A stretch of DNA of 64,000 bases, from positions 124,001-188,000 of the forward strand of contig JAZKEO010000006.1 in the NCBI GenBank assembly GCA_040386975.1. Direction: 5' to 3'. Below the pieces are notes generated by a model. The model was not told the DNA's origin. It did no database searches and saw nothing but the letters and a program-made list of their open reading frames with translations. A program made the position numbers and the translations under genes. Source of the DNA: M2408 sp040386975. GTDB taxonomy: Bacteria; Bacteroidota; Bacteroidia; Flavobacteriales_D; Crocinitomicaceae. Positions 33,507 through 40,825 of the stretch are shown here, in pieces; positions within the stretch are counted from its first letter, which is position 1; every line of letters begins with the position of its first letter.

Positions 33507-33857
33507 TTAAATTTTATTTAACTTTTTTTTAAATCCGTTTATCATTTTTTGTAATGTGTTTATTTTTTCAATTAATTCATCAATTTTAATATTAAAAATA
33601 TCTTTGACTAATATTAATTGGGTTTCAAGTTCGTAAGAAGATGAAATAGCAATATTCAGAAAATGCATTAATTCTTTTTCTGAACTTTTTCCAGTTCCTT
33701 CAGCAATGTTTGATGGAATAGAAACTGAACATCTGTTAATTTGAGAAATAAGACCAAATTTTTCTTCAGAAGGCAACTCTTTTGTAAGCAAGTAAACCAT
33801 TTTTACAAGTTCAATAGAGCTCTTCCAAATATTTAATTCACGAAAATTATGTTGCAT
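33507..33857 (-). CDS. four-helix bundle protein (23S rRNA-intervening-sequence/S23 type)
   Basis: A 116-residue helical protein starting MQHNFRELNIWKSSIELVK. The segment LISQINRCSVSIPSNIAEG (about 45-63), then LMHFLNIAISSSYELETQL, marks the TIGR02436/S23 four-helix family, known from intervening sequences in spirochaete 23S rRNA and as stand-alone genes in many Bacteroidota. Function unknown; the fold is shared with the Avd accessory of diversity-generating retroelements. The ATG at 33857 is chosen because an upstream extension to 33905 would add an unlikely Ile-rich leader. It sits inside the paa operon between 30-bp inverted repeats and is read in the same direction. Confidence 0.85.
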   Translation of the reverse strand: MQHNFRELNIWKSSIELVKMVYLLTKELPSEEKFGLISQINRCSVSIPSNIAEGTGKSSEKELMHFLNIAISSSYELETQLILVKDIFNIKIDELIEKINTLQKMINGFKKKLNKI

Positions 33858-33914
33858 AATAATTATAATACGAAAAATTAAAAGTAAGACGTAAAATTTT
33901 ATCAAAGAAAGAAC

Positions 33915-33944
33915 AAGTCTTACGTCTTATGTCAAACAGTCTTA
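33915..33944. repeat. 30-bp inverted repeat, copy next to paaB
   Basis: Exact inverse of 33466-33495. It lies 11 bp beyond the paaB stop codon and 57 bp before the four-helix-bundle start codon. It can also pair locally with TAAGACGTAA at 33875-33884. Confidence 0.85.
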
Positions 33945-33955
33945 TGTCTTTTTAA

Positions 33956-34243
33956 TTACATGTGTGAAATACCATCCGGAACATCATAAAAAGTCGGATG
34001 ACGATAAACTTTAGAATCTGCTGGTTCGAAAAGTGAATCCGCGTCTGAAGAATCTGAAGCAGTAATCAACTTCGACTCAATCACCCAAATACTGATTCCT
34101 TCGCTTCTTCTTGTATAAACGTCACGTGCATTTTCGATTGCCATTTCGGCATCTGCAGCACGTAAACTACCAACATGTTTGTGATTTAATCCTTGTTTAC
34201 TTCTGATAAAAACCTCAAAAAGAGGCCATTCTTTGTTGCTCAT
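33956..34243 (-). CDS. paaB: phenylacetyl-CoA 1,2-epoxidase subunit PaaB
   Basis: Small subunit of the epoxidase, 95 residues, which stabilises higher-order PaaAC assembly. EWPLFEVFIRSKQGLNHKHVGSLRAADAE-type start (given here in parts: WPLFEVFIRSKQGL, KHVGSLRA), ARDVYTRRSEGISIWV and the tail KVYRHPTFYDVPDGI match PaaB throughout. It begins 11 bp after paaA. Confidence 0.95.
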   Translation of the reverse strand: MSNKEWPLFEVFIRSKQGLNHKHVGSLRAADAEMAIENARDVYTRRSEGISIWVIESKLITASDSSDADSLFEPADSKVYRHPTFYDVPDGISHM

Positions 34244-34254
34244 TTTAATGTATT

Positions 34255-35208
34255 TTAGTGTGATTCCACAAGTCTATTTTTTCTTTTTTCAGCATGTGCC
34301 ATAGCAGCTTCTCTTACCCAAGCACCATTTTCTTTGGCTTTTCTTCGAGCGTCAACACGGTCTTTGTTACAAGGGCCATTTCCTTTTACCACTTCGTAAA
34401 ATTCATCCCAATTGATTGTTCCAAAATCATAAGATTGACGTTCTTCGTTCCATTTTAAATCTTTATCAGGAAGTGTTAAGCCAACCATTTCAGCTTGTTT
34501 AACTGTAACATCGACAAATGTTTGACGCAACTCATCGTTTGTTGAACGTTTGATTTTCCATTTCATGGATAAAGCTGAATTTGGTGAAGCATCATCGTTA
34601 GGACCAAACATCATTAACGCTGGCCACCAAAAACGATTCAACGAATCTTGAGCCATCGCTTTTTGTTCGGGTGTTCCATTTGCTAATTTCGCTACGATTT
34701 CAAAACCTTGACGTTGGTGAAAAGATTCTTCTTTACAAACACGAACCATTGCACGTGCATATGGACCATACGAACATCTGCAAAGAGGCACTTGATTCAT
34801 AATCGCTGCACCGTCAACCAGCCAACCGATTGTTCCCATATCGGCCCAAGTTAAGGTTGGATAATTGAAAATAGATGAATATTTTGCTTTTCCAGAATGT
34901 AAATCGTCAATTGTTGCTTCACGATCCGCACCCAAGGTTTCAGCTGCCGAATACAAATACAAACCGTGTCCAGCTTCGTCTTGAACTTTTGCCAATAAAA
35001 CCGCCTTACGACGTAAATTTGGAGCTCTTGTAATCCAATTTCCTTCAGGTAACATTCCAACTATCTCAGAATGTGCATGTTGAGAAATTTGACGAATTAA
35101 GGTTTTACGGTAATTTTCAGGCATCCAATCGTTTGGTTCAATTTTGATTTCCTTGTCTATTTTCTCTTGAAACTTTCGTTCTAACTCAGCTATATTTGCT
35201 TCTTCCAT
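34255..35208 (-). CDS. paaA: phenylacetyl-CoA 1,2-epoxidase catalytic subunit PaaA
   Basis: Diiron catalytic subunit that inserts oxygen into the ring of phenylacetyl-CoA. The 317-residue protein has HAHSEIVGMLPEGNWI near residue 40, KVQDEAGHGLYLYSAAE (iron-ligand E-x2-H) near residue 73, and CKEESFHQRQGFE (second E-x2-H) near residue 157. It is the first gene of paaA-paaB-(four-helix)-paaC-paaD and has a strong promoter plus a palindrome upstream. The reductase paaE, needed for activity, is not in this window. Confidence 0.96.
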   Translation of the reverse strand: MEEANIAELERKFQEKIDKEIKIEPNDWMPENYRKTLIRQISQHAHSEIVGMLPEGNWITRAPNLRRKAVLLAKVQDEAGHGLYLYSAAETLGADREATIDDLHSGKAKYSSIFNYPTLTWADMGTIGWLVDGAAIMNQVPLCRCSYGPYARAMVRVCKEESFHQRQGFEIVAKLANGTPEQKAMAQDSLNRFWWPALMMFGPNDDASPNSALSMKWKIKRSTNDELRQTFVDVTVKQAEMVGLTLPDKDLKWNEERQSYDFGTINWDEFYEVVKGNGPCNKDRVDARRKAKENGAWVREAAMAHAEKRKNRLVESH

Positions 35209-35303
35209 ATCTTAATACCAATTGATTTATATTTTGTTTTAAAATATATTTGTATAATGCCGATAGGATAGTCGTTTAGTTCATTTTTTTTGGACTATTA
35301 CGA

Positions 35304-35318
35304 ATACCATATCGGTAT
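35304..35318 (-). promoter_or_regulatory. palindromic operator candidate in the paaA leader
   Basis: ATACCATATCGGTAT has perfect 5-bp arms (ATACC/GGTAT) around a 5-nt centre. It lies just downstream of the predicted transcription start of paaA, a good position for a repressor such as a TetR-type PaaR. A related word (GCCGATAGGA) occurs at 35258-35267. Confidence 0.5.
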
Positions 35319-35333
35319 AAAAAAGATTTGATA

Positions 35334-35367
35334 CAAATGTACAACTTTTGAATAAAACAACAAAAAA
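35334..35367 (-). promoter_or_regulatory. paaA operon promoter
   Basis: On the minus strand TTTTTTG (35367-35361), a 19-bp spacer and TACATTTG (35341-35334) match the Bacteroidota promoter exactly. Transcription would start near 35327, leaving a leader of about 120 nt that contains the palindrome. Confidence 0.7.
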
Positions 35368-35487
35368 GGATTCGATTTAGTTTAATTTTTAACTTACTTT
35401 TGGTTTTTTGTGACTTAAACTTTGAGGCTGAATTTTCAATTTTAGTAAAAACTGTATATTTGTGATGATTAATTATACTGTTTTATA

Positions 35488-35964
35488 ATGAAGAATATGA
35501 AAATATATTTGCTGTTACCACTACTTGTTTTTTTATTTTCCTGTGGAAATTCATTTTCGAAGAAAAATAAATCAAAAGATAGCAAAAAAGCAATTTCAGA
35601 TAAAATTGTTTCTATTGATACTTTTTCATTTTCATCAACGGAAATAGAAGGTTGTTCATGTTACTTTTCTAATGATTCGACTGAATTTCAAAAAGGTCAA
35701 TATATTTATGTAAATGATTTCGCTGAAACTTGGTTTTTGAAAATAAATGGAATATTGACAGAATTTAAACAAATAGATTTCAAGGAAGTTAATGAGAATA
35801 AAACAATTGCAAGAGCTAAAAGTGATAAATATGAAGTTGTAATTGAAGTTTTTGATGGCTTAGAAAGTGGAGATGAAAGTATGTTCAAAACTGGAAAAAT
35901 AAAAATAAAACCAAAAAATGGAAAAACCACTGATAGAAACTTTTATGGTGAATGTGGTTGTTAA
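35488..35964 (+). CDS. lipoprotein of unknown function
   Basis: 158-residue protein. Its start is followed by a hydrophobic run and LVFLFSCGN, a lipobox with Cys near residue 19. The mature part is Lys/Ser-rich at first, then a small mixed domain with three further Cys (EGCSCYFS near residue 55 and ECGC at the very end) that could form a disulfide or metal site. An ATG at 35497 gives a slightly shorter signal sequence and is equally possible. A TATATTTG box at 35455-35462 is a likely -7 element. heme A synthase starts 40 bp downstream. Confidence 0.7.
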   Translation: MKNMKIYLLLPLLVFLFSCGNSFSKKNKSKDSKKAISDKIVSIDTFSFSSTEIEGCSCYFSNDSTEFQKGQYIYVNDFAETWFLKINGILTEFKQIDFKEVNENKTIARAKSDKYEVVIEVFDGLESGDESMFKTGKIKIKPKNGKTTDRNFYGECGC

Positions 35965-36003
35965 TTTATAACTAATTTTACTCTCAATTCAAATTCTCAT
36001 TTC

Positions 36004-37023
36004 ATGAAAACACTTACTTTCAATAAAAATTTTATTCACCTCAATTGGATAACTTTAGTTTTTATTTATTTGGTTGTCATTGCTGGAAGTTTTGTGAGAA
36101 TTACAGGAAGTGGAATGGGTTGTCCAGATTGGCCAAAGTGTTTTGGACAGTGGGTTCCACCAACAACGGATGAAGATTTACCTGCGGATTACAAAGATAT
36201 TTATTCTGAAAAACGAGAGAAAAAAATCATCAAGTTTGCTAATTTTTTAGAAAAAATTGGTTTTGAAAAAGAAGCAAATCAACTTAGAAACGATAAATCA
36301 CTTTTAGTTGAACAAGATTTTAACGGACGAAAAACATGGACAGAATACGTCAATCGCTTGTTTGGAATGTTAGCTGGATTAGGAGTTTTATTCGTTTTTC
36401 TTTGGATTTTATTGAAATACCGAAAGAGAGATTTGATTTTATGGAGTTTAGCTAACCTAATAATTCTAACTATTCAAGCTTGGTTTGGCTCGATTGTAGT
36501 TGCAACAAACTTGGTTCCTTGGACAATTACCGTTCACATGCTTTTGGCATTGGTGATTATTCTCATTCAGATTTTGCTGATTTATAAAATTACGAAAGAA
36601 AAATCGACCAAATTGACTTTAAACGTAAGCATGAAAACCATTGTTTGGGTTTCATTCATCATCACTTTTGTGCAAATGTTTTTGGGAACGCAAGTACGTG
36701 AATACATTGATCAATTAACGATTCAAGGTTTTGGACGTGAGTCGTGGACAGAAAAATTAGGAATGACCTTTTTTGTTCACCGTACCTTTTCTTGGCTGGT
36801 TTTAGTGATTTTGGTAATTTTAACTTATTTAAACTACAAAAATGGGAAAGCAAAATTAATTTACCTTTCATTTATCGTTTTGGTCGTAGAATTGCTTTCA
36901 GGAGTTTTATTGGCTTATGCCGAAATGCCAGGTTTGGTGCAAACAGCACATTTACTTTTTGCTTGTGTTTTATTTGGGACGCTTTTTTATACGATTTTAG
37001 TCAGCAGGCGATTGACAAATTAA
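36004..37023 (+). CDS. ctaA: heme A synthase (COX15/CtaA family)
   Basis: Eight-helix membrane enzyme that oxidises the C8 methyl of heme O to give heme A for cytochrome oxidase. The 339-residue protein begins with helix 1 and SFVRITGSGMGCPDWPKCFG (about 30-49), the conserved Cys-containing loop. Heme-ligand histidines are visible in WTEYVNRLFG-adjacent helices: ITVHMLLAL, FFVHRTFSW and QTAHLLFA. A long charged loop at residues 50-105 is typical of Bacteroidota members. Its stop codon overlaps that of the convergent VanZ-like gene by four bases. Confidence 0.93.
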   Translation: MKTLTFNKNFIHLNWITLVFIYLVVIAGSFVRITGSGMGCPDWPKCFGQWVPPTTDEDLPADYKDIYSEKREKKIIKFANFLEKIGFEKEANQLRNDKSLLVEQDFNGRKTWTEYVNRLFGMLAGLGVLFVFLWILLKYRKRDLILWSLANLIILTIQAWFGSIVVATNLVPWTITVHMLLALVIILIQILLIYKITKEKSTKLTLNVSMKTIVWVSFIITFVQMFLGTQVREYIDQLTIQGFGRESWTEKLGMTFFVHRTFSWLVLVILVILTYLNYKNGKAKLIYLSFIVLVVELLSGVLLAYAEMPGLVQTAHLLFACVLFGTLFYTILVSRRLTN

Positions 37024-37376
37024 TTTGTAATTTTTTTTGAAAACAAAAAAGATAAACTTCCTACAAACAATCCTGTCAAGTTTGCATAAAAATCGAAAAT
37101 ACTAAACGTTCGGTAGGGAATAAAATAATGCAAAGTCTCACAAAACGAGCAAAAAGCGATTCCTAAAAATAGGTAAATCAAGAATTTTTCTTTCACAAAA
37201 AGTAAACGGCAAAAAACCATAAATGGCAAAAACATGATTGCGTGAATCCAATGATCTGAATTAATTCCTAAAATTTTGAAATCCAAATCAATTCCAGAAT
37301 CAGATGTATTCATAACCAATAGGCCGATTACTGCCATCAAATAAATTGGAAAAAGAAATTTTAGTGCTTTTTTCAT
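37020..37376 (-). CDS. VanZ-like membrane protein
   Basis: 118-residue protein with four predicted helices, starting KKALKFLFPIYLMAVIGLLV. LGINSDHWIHAIMFLPFMVF (with the conserved His), the C-terminal FDFYANLTGLFVGSL (the N-x-x-G of the last helix) and the spacing fit VanZ-like proteins. The family is widespread with unclear function; the teicoplanin-resistance link applies to one enterococcal member and should not be assumed here. It is tail-to-tail with ctaA, sharing TTAA at the two stop codons. Confidence 0.85.
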   Translation of the reverse strand: MKKALKFLFPIYLMAVIGLLVMNTSDSGIDLDFKILGINSDHWIHAIMFLPFMVFCRLLFVKEKFLIYLFLGIAFCSFCETLHYFIPYRTFSIFDFYANLTGLFVGSLSFLFSKKITN

Positions 37377-37475
37377 ATAATTTCGTAAAAATAATGAAAT
37401 TTCCGAAATTAAATAAAATTTAAAAATCGCCTTGTTTTTAATAATTCAAAATAAAACATATTTTTTTTGATAATA

Positions 37476-37505
37476 TTGCCTTTAAAAGAATTTATAGTAT
37501 TTTTG
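37476..37505 (+). promoter_or_regulatory. nuo operon promoter
   Basis: TTG (37476-37478), a 19-bp spacer and TATTTTTG (37498-37505) match the Bacteroidota consensus exactly. Transcription would start about 15 bp before the nuoA start codon at 37528. Confidence 0.75.
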
Positions 37506-37527
37506 CTTTCTATTTTTTGGCGTTTTT

Positions 37528-37899
37528 ATGGCAAATTCAAATTACGGGGATTACTTTCCTCTTGTTATTCAGGCACTTGTAGCCTTAGGTTTTGTTGTTA
37601 CAACACTTGTCGTGACACACTTTTTAGGGCCAAACATCAAGTCTAAAAAGAAAAATGAAAACTGGGAGTGTGGTATCGAATCTGATGGTGATGCTCGTTT
37701 TCCAGTTTCTGTTCGTTATTTCATGACAGCAATCTTATTTGTTTTATTTGATGTTGAGGTCATATTTTTCTATCCTTATGCGGTGAATTTCAAAGCATTA
37801 GAACTTGAAGGATTGTTAGCAGTAATACTTTTTGTAGCCTTTTTCTTAATTGGCTTTTTATATGTACTTAAAAAAGGAGCATTAGAATGGGAAAAATAG
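37528..37899 (+). CDS. nuoA: NADH-quinone oxidoreductase subunit A
   Basis: Small membrane subunit of complex I, 123 residues with three helices. The loop NWECGIESDGDARFPVSVRY (about 48-67) holds the conserved Cys that sits near the quinone site, and FVLFDVEVIFFYPYA is the conserved second helix. First gene of the fourteen-gene nuo operon. It overlaps nuoB by 13 bp, with a clear AAAGGAGC Shine-Dalgarno for nuoB inside nuoA. Confidence 0.97.
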   Translation: MANSNYGDYFPLVIQALVALGFVVTTLVVTHFLGPNIKSKKKNENWECGIESDGDARFPVSVRYFMTAILFVLFDVEVIFFYPYAVNFKALELEGLLAVILFVAFFLIGFLYVLKKGALEWEK

Positions 37900-38429
37900 A
37901 AGATTTACAAACGATAAACGGTGAAGGATATCAGCTAACAAGACTTGAAAAAGTGTTGGGTGCTGCTCGTGCTAATTCTGTGTGGCCATTACCTTTTGCG
38001 ACTTCTTGTTGTGGAATTGAGTACATGGCGACAATGGGAAGTAACTACGATATGTCTCGTTTTGGTATGGAGCGAATGTCTTTTTCTCCACGTCAGGCAG
38101 ATTTATTAATCGTTGCTGGAACAATTTCAAAAAAATTAGGACCAATTCTTAAACAAGTTTATGAACAAATGGCTGAACCAAAATGGGTTCTTTCAGTTGG
38201 TGCTTGTGCTTGTTCAGGAGGAATTTTTGATACGTATTCAGTTTTACAAGGAATTGACAGAATTATTCCTGTAGATGTTTATGTGCCAGGTTGTCCACCA
38301 CGTCCAGAGCAAATTATTGATGGTGTAATGCGTATTCACGAATTAGTGAAAAACGAACCATTAAGAAGAAGATATTCTTCAGAATACAAACATTTGTTGA
38401 ACGACTTAAATATTGAAACAAATGAGTGA
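37887..38429 (+). CDS. nuoB: NADH-quinone oxidoreductase subunit B
   Basis: Peripheral subunit with the terminal 4Fe-4S cluster N2, which passes electrons to quinone. The 180-residue protein has the ligands TSCCGIEYMA (near 45), VGACACSGG (near 110) and PGCPPRPEQ (near 140). It starts inside nuoA and overlaps nuoC by 8 bp. Confidence 0.97.
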   Translation: MGKIEDLQTINGEGYQLTRLEKVLGAARANSVWPLPFATSCCGIEYMATMGSNYDMSRFGMERMSFSPRQADLLIVAGTISKKLGPILKQVYEQMAEPKWVLSVGACACSGGIFDTYSVLQGIDRIIPVDVYVPGCPPRPEQIIDGVMRIHELVKNEPLRRRYSSEYKHLLNDLNIETNE

Positions 38430-38934
38430 TTTTAAACTAAACAACGAAACTGTTTTAGAAAGAATTAAAACTCATTTCGGTGAAGCAATTCTTTCGAGTG
38501 AAACTCCTTATGATATGCTTACTTTGGAAGTTGAGACCTCAAAAATTCACAACTTAATCAAGTTTTTAAAGGAAGATGAAGCGTTAAATATTTCATTTTT
38601 AACTTTACTAGGTGGAATTCATTATCCTGAAAACACAGGAAAAGAATTAGGAGTTGTTTATCATTTACACAGTTTGATTCACAATTACAGAATTCGTTTA
38701 AAAACGTTTTTTTCGATTGAAAATCCAGAAATTGACTCAATTGTTGATTTATATATTGGTGCAAACTGGCAAGAAAGAGAAACGTATGATTTCTTTGGAA
38801 TAAAATTCAAAGGACATCCAAATATGACACGCATATTAAATGAAGACGATATGGATTATTTCCCAATGAGAAAAGAATACCATTTGGAAGATGCTACTCG
38901 TGAAGATAAAGATGATCGCTTCTTCGGAAGATAA
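38422..38934 (+). CDS. nuoC: NADH-quinone oxidoreductase subunit C
   Basis: Peripheral-arm subunit C (30-kDa type), 170 residues. Conserved blocks IDSIVDLYIGANWQERETYDF-like (here IVDLYIGANWQERETYDF) and FKGHPNMTRIL with YFPMRKEY mark the family. The ATG at 38422 overlaps the nuoB stop; a TTG three codons earlier is unlikely. It is separate from nuoD, unlike the fused nuoCD of E. coli. Confidence 0.95.
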   Translation: MSDFKLNNETVLERIKTHFGEAILSSETPYDMLTLEVETSKIHNLIKFLKEDEALNISFLTLLGGIHYPENTGKELGVVYHLHSLIHNYRIRLKTFFSIENPEIDSIVDLYIGANWQERETYDFFGIKFKGHPNMTRILNEDDMDYFPMRKEYHLEDATREDKDDRFFGR

Positions 38935-38944
38935 ATTGAGGTAT

Positions 38945-40177
38945 ATGAGTAACTGGAAGGAAGAGAATTTACACGATACATTAAAACCTCAATTGTCAAA
39001 AGAAACAATTGATGGAGATATTGCAACCCTAAATTTAGGGCCAACACACCCAGCAACACACGGTATTTTTCAAAATATCTTAAAAGTTGATGGAGAGAAA
39101 ATTTTATCATCAGAACAAACTGTTGGATACATTCACCGAGCTTTTGAAAAATTATCGGAAAGAAGACCATTCAATCAAATTACACCAATCACAGACCGAT
39201 TAAATTATTGTTCTTCTCCAATCAATAACATGGGTTGGGAAATGACAGTTGAAAAATTAATTGGTGCTGAAATTCCAAAACGTGTTGATTACATGCGTGT
39301 GATTATCATGGAATTAGCTCGTATTGCAGACCATTTGGTTTGTAACTCAGTAATCGGTGTGGATACAGGTGCTTTGACAGGATTTACTTATGTATTCCAA
39401 GAAAGAGAAAAAATTTACGAGTTATACGAAGAAGTTTGTGGTGCTCGTTTAACAACAAATATTGGACGAATTGGTGGTTTTGAAAGAGATTTCTCGCCAA
39501 CTTTTCACTACAAATTGAAAAACTTCTTAAAAACTTTCCCAAAAGCATTTAATGAGTTTGATTCTTTACTTGCTAGAAACAGAATTTTTATGGATCGTAC
39601 CATGAAAGCTGGACCAATTTCTGGGGCAAGAGCTTTAGAATACGGTTTTGTGGGACCAAATCTTCGTGCTGCAGGAATTGATTACGACGTACGTGCAATG
39701 AATCCTTATTCATCTTACCAAGATTTCGATTTCACGATTCCTGTTGGAGTAAACGGAGATACGTATGATCGTTTTATGGTACGTCAAGAAGAAATTCGTC
39801 AAAGTTTGAGAATTATTGAACAAGCATACAAAAATATTCCTGAAGGAAGTTACAAAGCAGATTTACCTGAGTTTTACCTTCCTCCAAAAGAGCAAGTTTA
39901 CAACAACATGGAAGCCTTGATTTATCACTTTAAAATCGTGATGGGTGAAACACCAATTCCAGCAGGAGAAGTGTATCACAGTGTTGAAGGAGGAAACGGA
40001 GAACTTGGATTTTATTTGGTAAGTGACGGAGGAAGAACACCTTACAGACTTCAATTTAGAAGACCTTGTTTTATTTATTATCAAGCATATCCAGAAATGA
40101 TTACTGGTCAAACCATCAGTGATGCAGTATTGACTTTAAGTAGTATGAACGTAATTGCTGGAGAATTAGACGCTTAG
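38945..40177 (+). CDS. nuoD: NADH-quinone oxidoreductase subunit D
   Basis: 49-kDa-type subunit that forms the quinone pocket with NuoB; 410 residues. NLGPTHPATHGIFQNIL near residue 30 carries the quinone-binding His, and CGARLTTNIGRIGG, GPNLRAAGIDYDVR and the C-terminal YLVSDGGRTPYRLQFRRPCF are conserved. The ATG at 38945 follows a TTGAGG Shine-Dalgarno-like site and is better than a longer start inside nuoC. A repeat-bearing gap of 99 bp follows before nuoE. Confidence 0.96.
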   Translation: MSNWKEENLHDTLKPQLSKETIDGDIATLNLGPTHPATHGIFQNILKVDGEKILSSEQTVGYIHRAFEKLSERRPFNQITPITDRLNYCSSPINNMGWEMTVEKLIGAEIPKRVDYMRVIIMELARIADHLVCNSVIGVDTGALTGFTYVFQEREKIYELYEEVCGARLTTNIGRIGGFERDFSPTFHYKLKNFLKTFPKAFNEFDSLLARNRIFMDRTMKAGPISGARALEYGFVGPNLRAAGIDYDVRAMNPYSSYQDFDFTIPVGVNGDTYDRFMVRQEEIRQSLRIIEQAYKNIPEGSYKADLPEFYLPPKEQVYNNMEALIYHFKIVMGETPIPAGEVYHSVEGGNGELGFYLVSDGGRTPYRLQFRRPCFIYYQAYPEMITGQTISDAVLTLSSMNVIAGELDA

Positions 40178-40221
40178 AAAGTTAAGAATGAAAAATGAAG
40201 AGTGAAAAATTAAAAGTATTT

Positions 40222-40252
40222 AACTTTGCATCTTAGCGTCTTTGCGAGAAAA
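40222..40252. repeat. CTTTGCG-type intergenic repeat between nuoD and nuoE
   Basis: The plus strand reads AACTTTGCATCTTAGCGTC and then TTTGCGAGAAAA. The same word family recurs at 42182-42226 in the nuoF-nuoG gap. These stretches occur between genes of one operon and, from memory, are dispersed in many Bacteroidota genomes. No protein is encoded. Confidence 0.6.
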
Positions 40253-40276
40253 AAGAAATGAAAATTTGAAAATTAA

Positions 40277-40825
40277 ATGGGTTCACACACACATACACCA
40301 ATAAGCGAAAGACACAGCGAAAAGCCTGTTTTCAGTACTGAAAAAATGGCTGAAGTGCAACGTGTTATCAACGAATATCCTGAAGGGAAATCAAAAAGTG
40401 CTGTCATTCGTATTTTGCATATTGCAGAAGAAGAATTTGGAGGCTGGTTGAGCATTGAAACAATGGATTATGTTGCTGAAATTTTAAATATTCAACCAAT
40501 TGAAGTATATGAAGTAGCAACTTTTTATACGATGTTTAATGTTGAACCGACTGGGAAATATGTTTTTGAAGTTTGTCGTACGGGACCATGTATGTTGGTT
40601 GGTAGCGATAACATCATCGAATACATTGAGAATAAATTAGATATTAAAGTTGGTGAAACAACGAAAGATAAGATGTTTACTTTAAAAACTGCTGAATGTT
40701 TGGGCGCATGTGGTTACGGACCAATGTTGCAATGTGGGAAAAAATTCCACGAACATTTAACAAAAGAAAAAGTAGATACATTAATTGATGCTTACAGAGC
40801 TGGTAATACAAATATTGAAATCTAA
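40277..40825 (+). CDS. nuoE: NADH-quinone oxidoreductase subunit E
   Basis: 24-kDa subunit with a thioredoxin-like 2Fe-2S cluster (N1a), 182 residues. Ligands are in CRTGPCMLVG (near residue 100) and CLGACGYGP (near 140). ATFYTMFNVEPTGK is a conserved block. It overlaps nuoF by one base (TAATG). Confidence 0.95.
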   Translation: MGSHTHTPISERHSEKPVFSTEKMAEVQRVINEYPEGKSKSAVIRILHIAEEEFGGWLSIETMDYVAEILNIQPIEVYEVATFYTMFNVEPTGKYVFEVCRTGPCMLVGSDNIIEYIENKLDIKVGETTKDKMFTLKTAECLGACGYGPMLQCGKKFHEHLTKEKVDTLIDAYRAGNTNIEI

